DNA from: Leptodactylus fallax
Lineage: Eukaryota > Chordata > Amphibia > Anura > Leptodactylidae
Direction of reading: 5' to 3'
NCBI GenBank assembly: GCA_947044405.1
Contig: CAMRHE010000063.1
Span: forward strand, 7,656,001 to 7,720,000
Length of the DNA stretch: 64,000 nucleotides
Made by a program: the position numbers and the translations under genes. Under the pieces are notes generated by a model. That model was not told the DNA's origin. It searched no databases and worked only from the letters and a program-made list of their open reading frames with translations. Below are positions 24,020 to 34,763 of this stretch, piece by piece (within the stretch, counting starts at the first letter, position 1; the number at the start of each line of letters is the position of its first letter).

Positions 24020-26450
24020 GTGAGTATATCTATTTTATTCTATTTATTATTTACAGCAGTTTTATGGTACTGGGAAAGAAAGCCAGAAGATTTTAAGGAT
24101 AGTGAAATAGTCATCCCGGGGCTGGAAACTAGTCAAGCTGCAGCGCTGTAATGTACCTGACCTCTGGGGCCTGCACGGTTCTCTAGAATAATTGCTGGCG
24201 GCACCTGGACTTGCCATTAGTCCAGGTGCAGCCCGGCATTTAGCAGCCAATGTTAGCACTCATGTAATTGGTTGTCTGGGACTATGATACAGAGCTCCAT
24301 TTTTACTTCTCAGCCAGTGACATCACATTCATCGGTCACATGGCCATAGCCATGAATGGGACTGAGCTGTAATAAAAAGCACAGCCACTGTACAGTGTAT
24401 AGTAAGTAGTGAAGAGGCAATAGTCCTGACTAACCCCTTTTATATAAAATGGTGCTGGTACTCCGCTATCCTAGTTCATGGTGTCATCATCATCAGTACA
24501 GCGAGCTATGGACACAGATGCAATGGGGGGCCCAAACAGTATTGAGGGAACAGGCCACATGTACAGTTTGCATTTTCATAAAAAATCTGCAGCATAATAC
24601 AGTAAAAAAAAATGTACGTGCTGCAGAAATTGACATGAGATACACATTTTTACAATCCATAGACTGTTTATTTAGTAGATTTTCACAGTGAATTAATGGG
24701 GGGTTTCTGGACCCCAATTTGCTTTTTGGTGGGAGTCAAAATCCAGATTCCACATCGATCAGCTGATCTGGAGCTAAGGCTATAGTGTTGGATGGAGATG
24801 AGCCAAGGCTATAGTGCTGGACAGAGAGAAGCCAAGGCTATAGTGCTGTACGGAACCGTGCCGAGGCTATAGTGCTGGACGGAACCGTGCCGAGGCTATA
24901 GTGCTGGACGGAACCGTGCCGAGGCTATAGTGCTGGACGGAACCGTGCCGAGGCTATAGTGCTGGACGGAGAGGAGCCAAGGCTATAGTGCTGGACGGAG
25001 AGGAGCCAAGGCTATAGTGCTGGACACAGAGAAGCCAAGGCTATAGTGCTGGATGGAACCGTGCTGAGGCTATAGTGCTGGACGGAACCGTGCCGAGGCT
25101 ATAGTGCTGGACGGAGAGGAGCCAAGGCTATAGTGCTGGATGGAGAGGAGCCAAGGCTATAGTGCTGGACAGAGAGAAGCCAAGGCTATAGTGCTGGACG
25201 GAGAGGAGCCAAGGCTATAGTGCTGGACGGAGAGGAGCCAAGGCTATAGTGCTGGACGGAGAGGAGCCAAGGCTATAGTGCTGGACGGAGAGGAGTCAAG
25301 GCTATAGTGCTGGACACAGAGAAGCCAAGGCTATAGTGCTGGATGGAACCGTGCTGAGGCTATAGTGCTGGACGGAACCGTGCCGAGGCTATAGTGCTGG
25401 ACGGAGAGGAGCCAAGGCTATAGTGCTGGATGGAGAGGAGCAAAGGCTATACTGCTGGATGGAGAGGAGCCAAGGCTATAGTGCTGGACGGAGAGGAGCC
25501 AAGGCTATAGTGCTGGACAGAGAGAAGCCAAGGCTATAGTGCTGGACGGAACCGTGCCGAGGCTATAGTGCTGGACGGAACCGTGCCGAGGCTATAGTGC
25601 TGGAAGGAGAGGAGCCAAGGCTATAGTGCTGGATGGAGAGGAGCCAAGGCTATAGTGCTGGACAGAGCAGTGCCAAGACTATAATGCAGGATTGAGACGA
25701 GCCAAGGCTATACCTCCCAAATTCCTGAGGAAGCCAAATCAGCTGATCTGTGCAGTGTTCGGGTGACCCCCTATCCTGTGGATGTTTTTATTCTGTGGAT
25801 ACGTCATCAGTATGAAAAAACGTTTGGGGGATCAGAAAACTCCTTTCAGTGTAAAGTGTGAAATCTGTTGCAAAATCTTGACTAAATTTGCATTACTGCT
25901 AAATTTTTCACCTGATTTGTGGCAGAAAAATCTGCCCCTATAGGATACCTTCACATAATACAGATTGCTGTAGATAAAATCCATGGCAGAATACAGATCT
26001 CATCGACGTAAAAAAGAAATTAACCCACAGTGTTGACTTTTAAATCCTCAATATGTCAATTTTTGTTCGGCATTGGTTGCAGATTTGTGCAGGATTTTCT
26101 CCAATAAGCCAAAGTCTGTTATATATATATATATATATATCTATATATATATATAGATATATATCTATATATATAGATCCACTATAATGCCATAATACAC
26201 GGTACAAGTGTTGGCGTTGGGCTGTGACAATAGGCCATTGGGTGCTTTGGCCTATCGACTGTCATGTCTAAGATTATAAATGTAATCAGGTTTCGCCCAC
26301 AATGCAATGCTGTCTAGGTACAGGAAGCCATCAAAATTGCAAATTAGACTTAGACATCAATGGACAAGTAAAAACCGTGTAATTCGGGATCGATACCAGA
26401 TAAAGAAAGAATTTACAAACGTACTCAATACTCTGTTATTTCCTCCACAG
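24020..26450 (+). other. Intron (2.4 kb) with 29-bp minisatellite
   Basis: Holds the 29-bp array at about 24770-25715 and an alternating TA block at 26118-26177 (ATATATATCTATATATATA), which can form a hairpin and is length-unstable in most genomes. 24,040 to 24,770 and 25,720 to 26,110 show no recognised element. No exon seen. Confidence 0.65.
24770..25715. repeat. 29-bp minisatellite with two monomer types
   Basis: About 32 units of AGGCTATAGTGCTGGACGGA followed either by ACCGTGCCG (type 1) or by GAGGAGCCA (type 2). A third, rarer ending reads ACAGAGAAGCCA. The types occur in runs and in a repeated order, which indicates segmental duplication inside the array. It lies wholly within an intron. 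Confidence 0.9.
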
Positions 26451-26556
26451 AATCGGATGACCAGAATTACAGAGTACAAGCCGTACACGCCTTAGTCCAT
26501 AAACTACCAGAGAAAAACCGAGAGATGTTGGACATCTTGATTAAGCATCTTGTCAA
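26451..26556 (+). CDS. ARHGAP42: ARHGAP42 exon, RhoGAP domain
   Basis: Completes Lys, then encodes [20 protein letters not shown] and [14 protein letters not shown], residues 283-318. [18 protein letters not shown] is the conserved RhoGAP helix pair. 106 bp, phase 1 start and phase 2 end. Acceptor AG at 26449-26450, donor GTAAGG at 26557. The next intron is only 144 bp. Confidence 0.97.
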
Positions 26557-26700
26557 GTAAGGACCTCTTACATGGCCGAACTGAGTTTTTGTCCATTATT
26601 TTATAGCTTCCACTTTACAGTTTTTACTCCGTTATTTGTGACAAGATTTGCTTGGAATCCATCCAGCTTGTTGATACTATAAATATTTTTGGCCTCGCAG

Positions 26701-26860
26701 GGTATCTCTGCACAGTCAGCAGAATCTTATGACTGTCTCCAACCTTGGCGTGATCTTTGGTCCTACACTGATGAGAGCCCAGGAGGAAACCGTGGCAGCG
26801 ATGATGAACATCAAATTCCAGAATATCGTTGTAGAGATTTTGATAGAACACTATGAGAAG
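26701..26860 (+). CDS. ARHGAP42: ARHGAP42 exon, end of RhoGAP domain
   Basis: Completes Lys, then encodes [20 protein letters not shown] followed by [20 protein letters not shown] and [13 protein letters not shown], to residue 371. The [12 protein letters not shown] motif holds the conserved Asn (codon at 26741-26743) that contacts the GTPase. 160 bp, phase 2 start and phase 0 end. Acceptor AG at 26699-26700. Donor GTATTA is weak. Confidence 0.97.
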
Positions 26861-27057
26861 GTATTATCATGTAACATTTAGTAACTACTGGTTTAAATCT
26901 TGGGAAGAGATTTCTAGCTTAGGCTAGGTTCACATCTGCGTTGGAGTCTCCGTAAGAGACTCCGCCGCAGATTCTGCCTAAAATCGGCGAAGAGAAAAGT
27001 CCTGCTAAGAGGATTTTCCTCTTCACTGGTTTCAGATTAAACCCGACGGAAACCCAT

Positions 27058-27235
27058 TGGACACTTGGTTCAGTTGGAAACCCAATGGACACTTGGTTCA
27101 GTTGGAAACCCAATGGACACTTGGTTCAGTTGGAAACCCAATGGACACTTGGTTCAGTTGGAAACCCAATGGACACTTGTTTCAGTTGGAAACCCCTGGA
27201 CGCTTGGTTCAGTTGGAAACACGTTGGACATTCGG
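27058..27235. repeat. 28-bp tandem repeat inside a dispersed repeat
   Basis: About six copies of GGACACTTGGTTCAGTTGGA followed by AACCCAAT. The first four are almost identical and the last two have diverged. The array interrupts a GTTCACATCTGCGTTGGAG-type dispersed repeat whose ends lie near 26928 and 27361, so it arose by expansion of an internal piece of that element. Confidence 0.85.
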
Positions 27236-28545
27236 CAGAGCCCAATATAGCCTATGGTGTCCACGGGTAACTGCTTTTTTAGCGGAAGAGCTCTCCATCT
27301 TTCGGGTCCACATGTGGACCTGAACGTCAGAGAGATGACCGCTAGTGTGATCCTGGCGTAAACTGGAAGCTTAGTCTTCATGTCCAGCCTTGAGAGATTC
27401 ACTTGAGGTTCTCCAGATGGTTGTCCTCCTTGCCTGCCACAAGACTGTAGGGATTATGGGTGGGGATTCATCAAGACCAGTGAAATGTACACTGATCTTG
27501 ATAATTGCTGCATCGGCAGAGGATTTGGCTGATTTTTGATAAGTCGCGGGACTTGTTACAAAACAAACGCATCCTTTGCCAGGTCGTGTGTCTATGCTAG
27601 CTAATAGCTGGTGTAGATTTTAGGCGTCATTTACACTAGAAAACTGGCATCAATGATGATGAATCTGGTGGGGGCGATAGCCCTGCCCACAACCTGCTCT
27701 CACCCCACGCCACTTGCGACAAGGGACGAAGATTGAGCATATTGAATATGCTCAATCCCTTTGTTTTCATGTAAGATAAGGGGTCAAAAAGCAGCTTATA
27801 GTCCCCCCACTCTATTGACAACATATGCATGCTTAGCAGAACAAGGCATGCATGTGAATGGGGGGAGTCAGGAAGAATATCTGTCGGTGGAATAAGTGTA
27901 GGGCTATAGACAGCTAGTGAAGGTGTATGGGCACCTACAAATAGACAACCGCACATGCAAATATTGTTTCCAGTTGTGTAAGGAAGCCCTTATGGCCTAT
28001 ATAGGATCCTTATAAGTGCAGGTCCCAACCCATCATAGGAAAACATAGGTTTAACAAGATCCTGCCAGTGTGATTACAGCCGTAGACATAGGATTCCAAA
28101 AATTTGCCTGGTCTGTTACCTGCGGGACAGCAATCTCTCTATCCATGAAGGGGTTAAGTGAAGCAAAACTAGTTAAAAGTCCAAACAAAGAAACTTTTGA
28201 TTAAAGAACATTGAAAGCTCTCAGTCCATTGACCGCGCTCTCTGAGACTCACAGCAGGCGCCCACTTTCTGCTCGAAGAAATTAGTTTTGTGACAAAAAA
28301 TTGTGTTTTCTAACGATACAAACACAGAACCCATGCTGGCCCTATAATAAAAATAAATATATGACCAAAGACGTAAGAAACGGAGCATTTACCGTGTCCA
28401 TCAAGCCGCAAAGCATTTTATGTTACCGGGATTAACATACACAGTGTTCTACTTCTATCATCTTGGATTACGGGTATAAACAGGAATATTTTTCTAATGT
28501 TGATGTTTTTTTCTAATTTAAAGTTGTTACGAATTACCAGAAGTG

Positions 28546-28712
28546 TAACTTGAAACTCCTGGGCCCCTGTGCAAAAGCTATAATGGGGCCCCTACTTACC
28601 TTATTCCCTTTATAATACTAGTCTATTTTACGTTGCAGAGGAACATTTGGAGCCCCCCCCTGGATCAAGGGCCTGGTAGTGACCTCTGCACCTCCTATAG
28701 CTATGCCCCTGC
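28546..28712. repeat. Dispersed repeat ending in CTATAGCTATGCCCCTG
   Basis: Reads from AGTGTAACTTGAAACTCCTG to CCTATAGCTATGCCCCTG. Related sequences lie at 6360-6470 and 46171-46355 in the opposite orientation (CAGGGGCATAGCTATAGG) and at 39375-39480. The CAGGGGC ends suggest a non-autonomous hAT-like family, but no target duplication was established. Confidence 0.5.
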
Positions 28713-29568
28713 CACCATCCCTAACCCTTTAAGCAACCTTCTAAATTACCATCACCCTTAACCCTTTCTAGGCTGATACAATTTTGTCATTTGGCAGGAT
28801 TTTTTTTTTTTCCGTTTTTGCATTGCCACATTCAGAGAATCAGGTAGGGCTTGACTTTTTGCAGGGTGTGTTGTATTTTTCAATGGCACCATTTGTGGCA
28901 CGTACAACCTATTTGTTAACGTTGATTAACTCTTTCTGAGAGTTTATTCACACGACTGTGCCTTGCACTCGTCTGTGAAAAAGTACTTTTTTCATGGCCG
29001 AGTGTACACCCAAAGGTAACGCATTTTCACGGATCCCTCATAGATTTTATTTATTGGGGCATTGGTGAAAATGGCCTTGGAAATGGTATTTTTTCACAGA
29101 TCGGTCACACGGACCATTACAACAATCAAGTGAATAGATCCTATATTTAGAATGTGGCTCTTAAGCGGGAACACGACGGTAAAATCAACAAACAGTAAAC
29201 ATAGAAGTTATGCTGCGTATATGTGGACTATGAAACTACAGGAAGAAGGAATGAGGGACAAAAAGAGAAAAGGGTTTATGTTAGTGAGTATAATACCAAC
29301 AACTTCTCCTACAGCAGCCTATATTCCTCTCTGTGAATGTTCACACACCTCTTCACTCAGCAGAAAAACGGTGTGTAGTGTAAAACGGTGAATCCTAGTG
29401 AGGGAGGAGGGGGATGCAGCTGCAGTATCAATCATCACATTGCACGCTGTGAGAGGGGAGGGGGACCAACATCTGATTGGCTCAGAGCACACAGCTCTTT
29501 CATGACACCAACAAGAGCCCACGCCACTCAGCAAATACAACAAATATTTCCTGTTTTCTTTTTTACAG

Positions 29569-29713
29569 ATATTTCACACAGCACCAGATCCAAATGTACC
29601 GCTTCCTCAGGCTCAACCACGTTCAATTTCTAGACGAACCAGAGCAATCTGCCTGTCTACAGGGCCAAGGAAGCCTAAAGGGAGGTATACCCCATGTCTG
29701 GCCGACCATGACA
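29569..29713 (+). CDS. ARHGAP42: ARHGAP42 exon after the RhoGAP domain
   Basis: Encodes [20 protein letters not shown] followed by [20 protein letters not shown] and TPCLADHD, residues 372-419, plus one base of Ser. The start of the flexible linker is basic and proline-rich. 145 bp, phase 0 start and phase 1 end. Acceptor AG at 29567-29568, donor GTGAGT at 29714. Confidence 0.95.
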
Positions 29714-31339
29714 GTGAGTATTCTCTTACTTGGTGCATTGACTTGCCTCTCTTTCACCCAATCCATATATTGAGCTTCTTTGGAGTGAAAGAATCCGTGA
29801 ATCCAGAGGACTCTGTAGACTTTCAGGTATCGTGTAAACGGCATTATTAGAATTAACAATAAAACATAAATGTCATCATGATGGTAAGAAGGGATTTTAT
29901 ATAGAATCAGGAATTTCAAAATAATTTCACATTTTTAACCTCTTAATGACCACCAATACATCTTGTACTGACAGCCCTTAAAGGACCTTATTCTGCACGG
30001 GTGTTCTCTGCCTCCCTGGAGTGGGTCTCCAAATGTCTAATAACAGCTGAGCCCAATGATACATTATTTTTTTCATACTGTACATTGCATTCAATTATTT
30101 ATTAGGTATCCACATGACCGTAATAACTTGAAGAATTAAAGGGGCTTTCCAGGGCTAAAAATATTGCTGACCTATTTTAAGCATAGGTCATCAATATAAG
30201 ATCTGTTGGGATCTGACACCCGTCAAGCTCGCCGATCAGTTGTTCTCAGCAGCTGATACACAGGGAATGGAGCAGGAAACACACAGCGCTGTTCTGTGTG
30301 TACTGGTCAGACCAGGTACTGCAGATCAGTTCACATTCATTTGAAAGGGACCCAAGCTGTAGTGACTCCGTTCAGCCACTACACAGATAAGAGCGCAGTC
30401 CGCCTCCTGCACTATTCTCTTTCAGTCAGCTGGTGAGAACAACTGATTGGTGGGGGTTCTGGGTTTTGTACCACCACTGGTCTGACATTAACATCAAACT
30501 TTTTAACCGGGTAAACCCCTTTAAGTTAGCAGGTTATTCATTGTGAATTGTGAAGTATTACAAAAAATTTGGATATTTTTTAATCTATTTTTGTGCTGCA
30601 AAAATATAAAAAAGTACTCCAGCAAAAAAACAAACAAAAAAAAAAAAAAATCAATTCCTCCTAAATAAAACAAGACCTCATATAGCCACATCAGTGAAAA
30701 ATAAAGTTATGGCTGCTGAAATTCTCGAAAGCATGATAAAAAAAAAATACTAACTATATGGTTAATAGACTTACGTGCTGTCTGCTGTAGACAACCTCAT
30801 CTCCTCAAGTAGGGAATTCCAAGTGCTTATAGCAGGGTCCCCCCATTCAGGATCTTAAAGTAGAAAGAGTGTCTTTTGCTCTGGAGGATTCCACACGTCC
30901 ATACATTGCATGCACACCACATTTCAATGGCTATTGTGTAATACTTCACTTTCCCTGGGATGTTGCCATAGAGTAATTGAGAATTTGCCACCAAGTTCCT
31001 TAATAGATTGTAACTGATTTCTGCGAGTCCCAGAAATGGACCAAATCAATTTTTTAAGAAACCCACCAAAATTTGTTTAATAAAGCAGTCATCGTGAAAA
31101 GTCCAGCTGTGCTGATAATTCATAAAAATCAACAATGTCTATGGGCACCTTTAATATTGGTGGAGATTAAGGTCCTTCCCAATGACCCTATGATGCTACA
31201 AAACCACCAAGTGTTATCATAGCGAAACTAGAGCAGAGATGCTTTTCACAATTGACCTGTAACTTCAGCCAGTGAATACAGTAGAGTTCTTTGATTTTGA
31301 GCACAGTGTTGACTGACACATATTTCTTTTTCTTCACAG
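29714..31339 (+). other. Intron (1.6 kb)
   Basis: Holds the TTAA MITE at 30136-30524 and two A-rich runs (30626-30650 and 30739-30748). No exon or other element recognised. Confidence 0.6.
30136..30524. mobile_element. TTAA MITE related to 20596-20897
   Basis: Starts TTAAAGGGGCTTTCCAGGGC and ends AACCGGGTAAACCCCTTTAA. The subterminal TAAGCATAGGTCATCAATAT and GATCTGACACCC match the 20596 family. Flanked by TTAA on both sides. No coding capacity. Confidence 0.7.
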
Positions 31340-31726
31340 GTGACTCTTACAGCAGTAGTCCAACTAGCACCCCAATGGGTAGTGTAGAGTCTCTTTCTTC
31401 ACATTCCTCAGAACAAAACGTCAACTCAAGGTGTGCATCATCCCCACAACGAGACAAGAAAGGAGGAGGAATTCCCTGGGTCCTGACCTCCACCCCATCG
31501 TCTAATGGTCAGAAGAGTTCTAGCCTGTGGACCACAAGCCCCGAGTCCAGTTCCAAAGAGGATGCCTCCAAAACAGATGTGGAGTCAGATTGCCAGAGTG
31601 TGTCTTCCGTTACAAGTCGTGGGAATATTTCTCCACCAATTGACTTGACCAAGAAAGGACATTATGAACTGTCTGGTCTCAAACGTTCTGCTGCATCTTC
31701 TCTTCGCTCCTTACCTTCTACAGAAG
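31340..31726 (+). CDS. ARHGAP42: ARHGAP42 large exon, Ser/Pro-rich linker
   Basis: Encodes residues 420-549: [20 protein letters not shown], then [50 protein letters not shown] and [12 protein letters not shown]. The sequence is Ser-rich and low in hydrophobic residues, so probably disordered with many possible phosphosites. [10 protein letters not shown] and ESDCQSV match mammalian GRAF3. 387 bp, phase 1 at both ends. Acceptor AG at 31338-31339. Donor GTAGAT is weak. Confidence 0.96.
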
Positions 31727-32124
31727 GTAGATTGATACCAATGGCTAAACTCTCAAAAGTTCAGCCTTTGAGTGCTAGGCTGCACATTTTTACACAGAAT
31801 CCTTGACCCTACACAGTTTTCATTGAATCTTGCCAAGGCATTTCTTGACTGTGGACAATTTTTGAGGGTCCATCCATGACCTCAAAATCCTTAGATACAG
31901 AATAAGCAGCCATATTTGTTCTACTCTAGGCTTGTGTTGGAGATTTCCAGTGGTAAAAGTTTCCAAGAAGATCCAAATAGGTTTTTGAGCTCCGCAGAGC
32001 AATGTGGTCAGCTTGACATGGTAGTTGGTGGAATCCCAGCTGTCAGATCTTCATCAATGTTGTCTGGCATGTCCATGTAACTTATAAATGATATATTTAG
32101 AGGGATTTCCTCAATGGCAGTAGT

Positions 32125-32395
32125 TAATAGTGAGCAAAGCTCTATGCACACGAGGGAATATGGGACAGAAAATCCGGTCCGCATGTCATCAAATTTATTG
32201 GCCTTAAACCAGTCAGGAGACCGGTACTCCTTGCATCGTGGAGATCTATGATACTAGGAGTCCCTGCCTGCGGGTTAACTGTCCTTTACTGTATAGGGAC
32301 AGGGACTCCTAGTATTATAGATCACTATGAATTCTAGGCTCCTGACTGGGTTTGGGCCAGGATATTGGCCCGGATTCTCCCGTGTATATGGGTCT
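32125..32395. repeat. Palindromic repeat around 32270
   Basis: The left arm contains GATCTATGATACTAGGAGTC and the right arm contains GGACTCCTAGTATTATAGATC. Outer parts AATCCGG and CCGGATT, and CCAGTCAGGAG and CTCCTGACTGG, are also mirrored. No coding capacity and no clear target duplication. Confidence 0.6.
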
Positions 32396-32592
32396 AAAGG
32401 GTCATTTCATGAAGGCAAACCTTGTCCATTCTGGTTCACACAGCCATTCATCTGAATTAAAAGCCACCTGATGGCACTACGTCTCCCCTGCAGTCTTTGA
32501 AATGTCTGGCCAGCAAAGGCTTTTCCTGGTAAAATCACTTGACCACTGGGGCACCTGCATTATGAAATGGGTGTATCTAATGAGACAATCCC

Positions 32593-32989
32593 TTTAAAGA
32601 GAATCTTTCATATCCTCTGAGATCGGCGGCATTATAGAAAGCTGACAGCTTTGCCAGTGTGCACTCAGATGCCGGAGATATCAGTGCTGTTAGTTTTGGC
32701 ACCGATATCTCTCTGCTCTCAGAAGAGCAGCCCACCCTAGCGTCATTGCCATCTTCCGTAGCCAAGAGTATGGTTGGGGGGGGTGTTCCTCACAACTCAG
32801 TGATGACGCTATGCTGTAAGGTCCACTTTCTGATAGTGGAGGGATACCATTGCCAAAATTAATAGCATCGATATCTCCGGCACCCGGGCACATACCGGGA
32901 AATATAACAGTGTGCTGAATTCAGCGCTGCCAGCTTCCTAACAGTATATAATACCACCAGTTCCAGAAGACCTGAAAGGTCCTCTTTAA
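32593..32989. mobile_element. TTAA MITE, 397 bp
   Basis: Starts TTAAAGAGAATCTTTCATAT and ends GACCTGAAAGGTCCTCTTTAA, with TTAA at each side. The inner arms GATGCCGGAGATATCAGTGC and the mirrored GCATCGATATCTCCGGCACC form a long stem. No coding capacity. Confidence 0.7.
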
Positions 32990-33086
32990 GTGTTAGTGCC
33001 AAATCTGTCAGTATTCTTACATAATAATTCTTATATAACGTATAATTCTTATATAATAATAATATTATATGTCTAATTTATTACAG

Positions 33087-33234
33087 GTATAAAAAGTCGA
33101 AGTCCATCTACTCAAAGCCTAACATCGCTGGACCTCAAAGACATCACAAAGCCTTATCCTGAATTACCTCCTAAAGGAATAAGGAGGAGACTGGATACGG
33201 GATCCAGTAATGGGTACCAGAGACCTGGATCAGT
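33087..33234 (+). CDS. ARHGAP42: ARHGAP42 exon, variable linker
   Basis: Completes Gly, then encodes [20 protein letters not shown] followed by [20 protein letters not shown] and NGYQRPGSV, residues 549-598. The first half has diverged from mammalian GRAF3, while PELPPK, RRRLDT and [10 protein letters not shown] are conserved. ELPPK is a possible SH3-binding site. 148 bp, phase 1 start and phase 2 end. Acceptor AG at 33085-33086, donor GTAAGT at 33235. Confidence 0.94.
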
Positions 33235-34700
33235 GTAAGTGCTATATATACTGGTAATAATGGTTTGTGACAAGGCACAGTCTCACAAAACATGTATTTA
33301 GATTAGATACTTATAGTGAAAGGGTTGTCCCAAAAATAAATAAAGAATTTTCTTAGATGACAATAAAAAAAAAAATCACTAATTTTCATTGCAAATGATG
33401 AAAAAACTGTTCCTATTTCTAGATATTACATACTTGTTATGCCGCCCTTGCTGTTATTTTATATCCTCTCAGAACGTCCACCTAATGTGTCCAGTACTAG
33501 TGGTCACACATGCTCAGTGTCATCACCTGGATCCTCTTACAAACAGGCAATGAAGTGATTTATGCTATGCCGCAGTAGGATGCCGCTGTATTGAATGATG
33601 TACTTTAAAGCGTCACTAAACTTTCGGACAACTTTTGATTTTCTGGCAGTATTTGTAATATACTTTATTAACACATTTTGGCTCCTTTATGTGAAATCCT
33701 GCATCATTTCGCTCCTTCCCTTGCTTCTGTATTGAGAGCTGTTCCCTGCTTCTCATTGTGTATGGTGTACACGCTGTGTGAAATGTAAGAGAAAATGAGT
33801 GCTAAGGTGGGTCCCTTCAAATGGCTATATCTCGGGCATAATAAATCTTAGAAACTTGGTTTTGGTGTCATATGAAAGAGGAGATTCTACGGATGTAGTT
33901 GTATAATTTCCAGAGATATCACTGGTTGAAAATACAATCCTGATTGGGATATTTATATGCAGCTGCATAAAAATTTGCCAATCCCAACTGTGTTTTCAAC
34001 CATTGATAGCTCTGTAAATCTACATTCTATCTATAGAATGATACTACATAGTACATAATAGTAGTTCATAATATAGATGAAAATCTCCTCTTTCATATGA
34101 CACCAAAAGCAAGTTTATAAGAGTTTTACTGCTCGAGATATAGTCGTTTGAAGTGACCCTCCCATTTTACACAGTCCCGTACACCATGAGACACAGGGGA
34201 CAGCTCTCAATAGAGAAGCAAGGGAAAGAGTGAAAAAATGCAGGATTTCACAGAAAGGAGCCAAAATTTGTTAATAGAGTATATTACAAAATTTATTTAT
34301 GGCACAAATAGTGCCAGAAAATCTAAAGTTTTCCGAAAGTTTAGTTACACTTTAAACATGCAATTTTATAGATTTTGAGAAAAGCTTACGCTGCCACGTA
34401 CCTCCCTGATGTATGCTGCTCTGTTGCTATACTGTACATAGGGTCAGTGACCCCCTATAAACATTTATGGTGCAGGCATCGCAAGCTTTCCTGGTACCTG
34501 TGCCAAATGTAGAAGAAAACTACTATATGAACAGAGCCCTGACTAGTTAGCTGGCCGTATTCTGTATAGTTCTAGCTTCAACTCATTGGTTGGTTAATTC
34601 GAGCAGCTGTAGGTGACCGGTCCACGTGAAAGATTCCACAGTTGTTATGTGTGCAGCTTGTACAGAATCTATCCTAACAACGAATGGCTTCTCTTTATAG
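33235..34700 (+). other. Intron (1.5 kb), half of it one MITE
   Basis: The TTAA MITE at 33605-34355 fills the middle. The rest (33,240-33,600 and 34,360-34,700) shows no recognised element. No further exon seen. Confidence 0.65.
33605..34355. mobile_element. TTAA MITE, 751 bp, long inverted arms
   Basis: Starts TTAAAGCGTCACTAAACTTT and ends AAAGTTTAGTTACACTTTAA. The inverted arms extend over 100 bp on each side, including TTTTGGCTCCTTTATGTGAA on the left and TTCACAGAAAGGAGCCAAAA on the right. Inner GATATAGTCGTTTGAA and TTCAAATGGCTATATC are also mirrored. A second copy lies in the 3' UTR at about 40240-40942. Confidence 0.8.
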
Positions 34701-34763
34701 GGTGGCGGCTAAGGCTCAGCTTTTCGAGAACGCTGGATCAATAAAGCAATCCACTCCCGGACG
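34701..34763 (+). CDS. ARHGAP42: ARHGAP42 exon, linker before SH3
   Basis: Completes Val, then encodes VAAKAQLFENAGSIKQSTPG and the first two bases of Arg, residues 598-619. VAAKAQLFEN matches mammalian GRAF3 closely. 63 bp, phase 2 at both ends. Acceptor AG at 34699-34700, donor GTAAGG at 34764. Confidence 0.95.

Larger units (their letters stand above)
26861..29568 (+). other. Intron (2.7 kb)
   Basis: Holds a GTTCACATCTGCG-type dispersed repeat at 26928-27361 with an internal 28-bp tandem repeat, a fragment of the CTATAGCTATGCCCCTG repeat at 28546-28712, and a CACACGACTGTG repeat near 28950. 27,640 to 28,540 shows nothing recognised. No exon seen. Confidence 0.6.
31727..33086 (+). other. 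Intron (1.4 kb) with two palindromic repeats
   Basis: The exon reading frame stays open into this intron until TGA at 31804-31806. A palindromic repeat at about 32125-32395 has inverted arms with ACTAGGAGTCCCTG and CAGGGACTCCTAGT. A TTAA MITE is at 32593-32989. No further exon seen. Confidence 0.65.

Noticed and set aside
27057..27323. Overlapping open frames with repeated WFSWKPNGHL or QLETQWTLGS wording
   Set aside because: Created by the 28-bp tandem repeat, which is not a multiple of three, so it is open in several frames without coding meaning.
31291..31339. Extension of the large linker exon upstream to an ATG
   Set aside because: A pyrimidine-rich tract and AG at 31338-31339 mark a normal acceptor, and the phase joins perfectly to the preceding exon.
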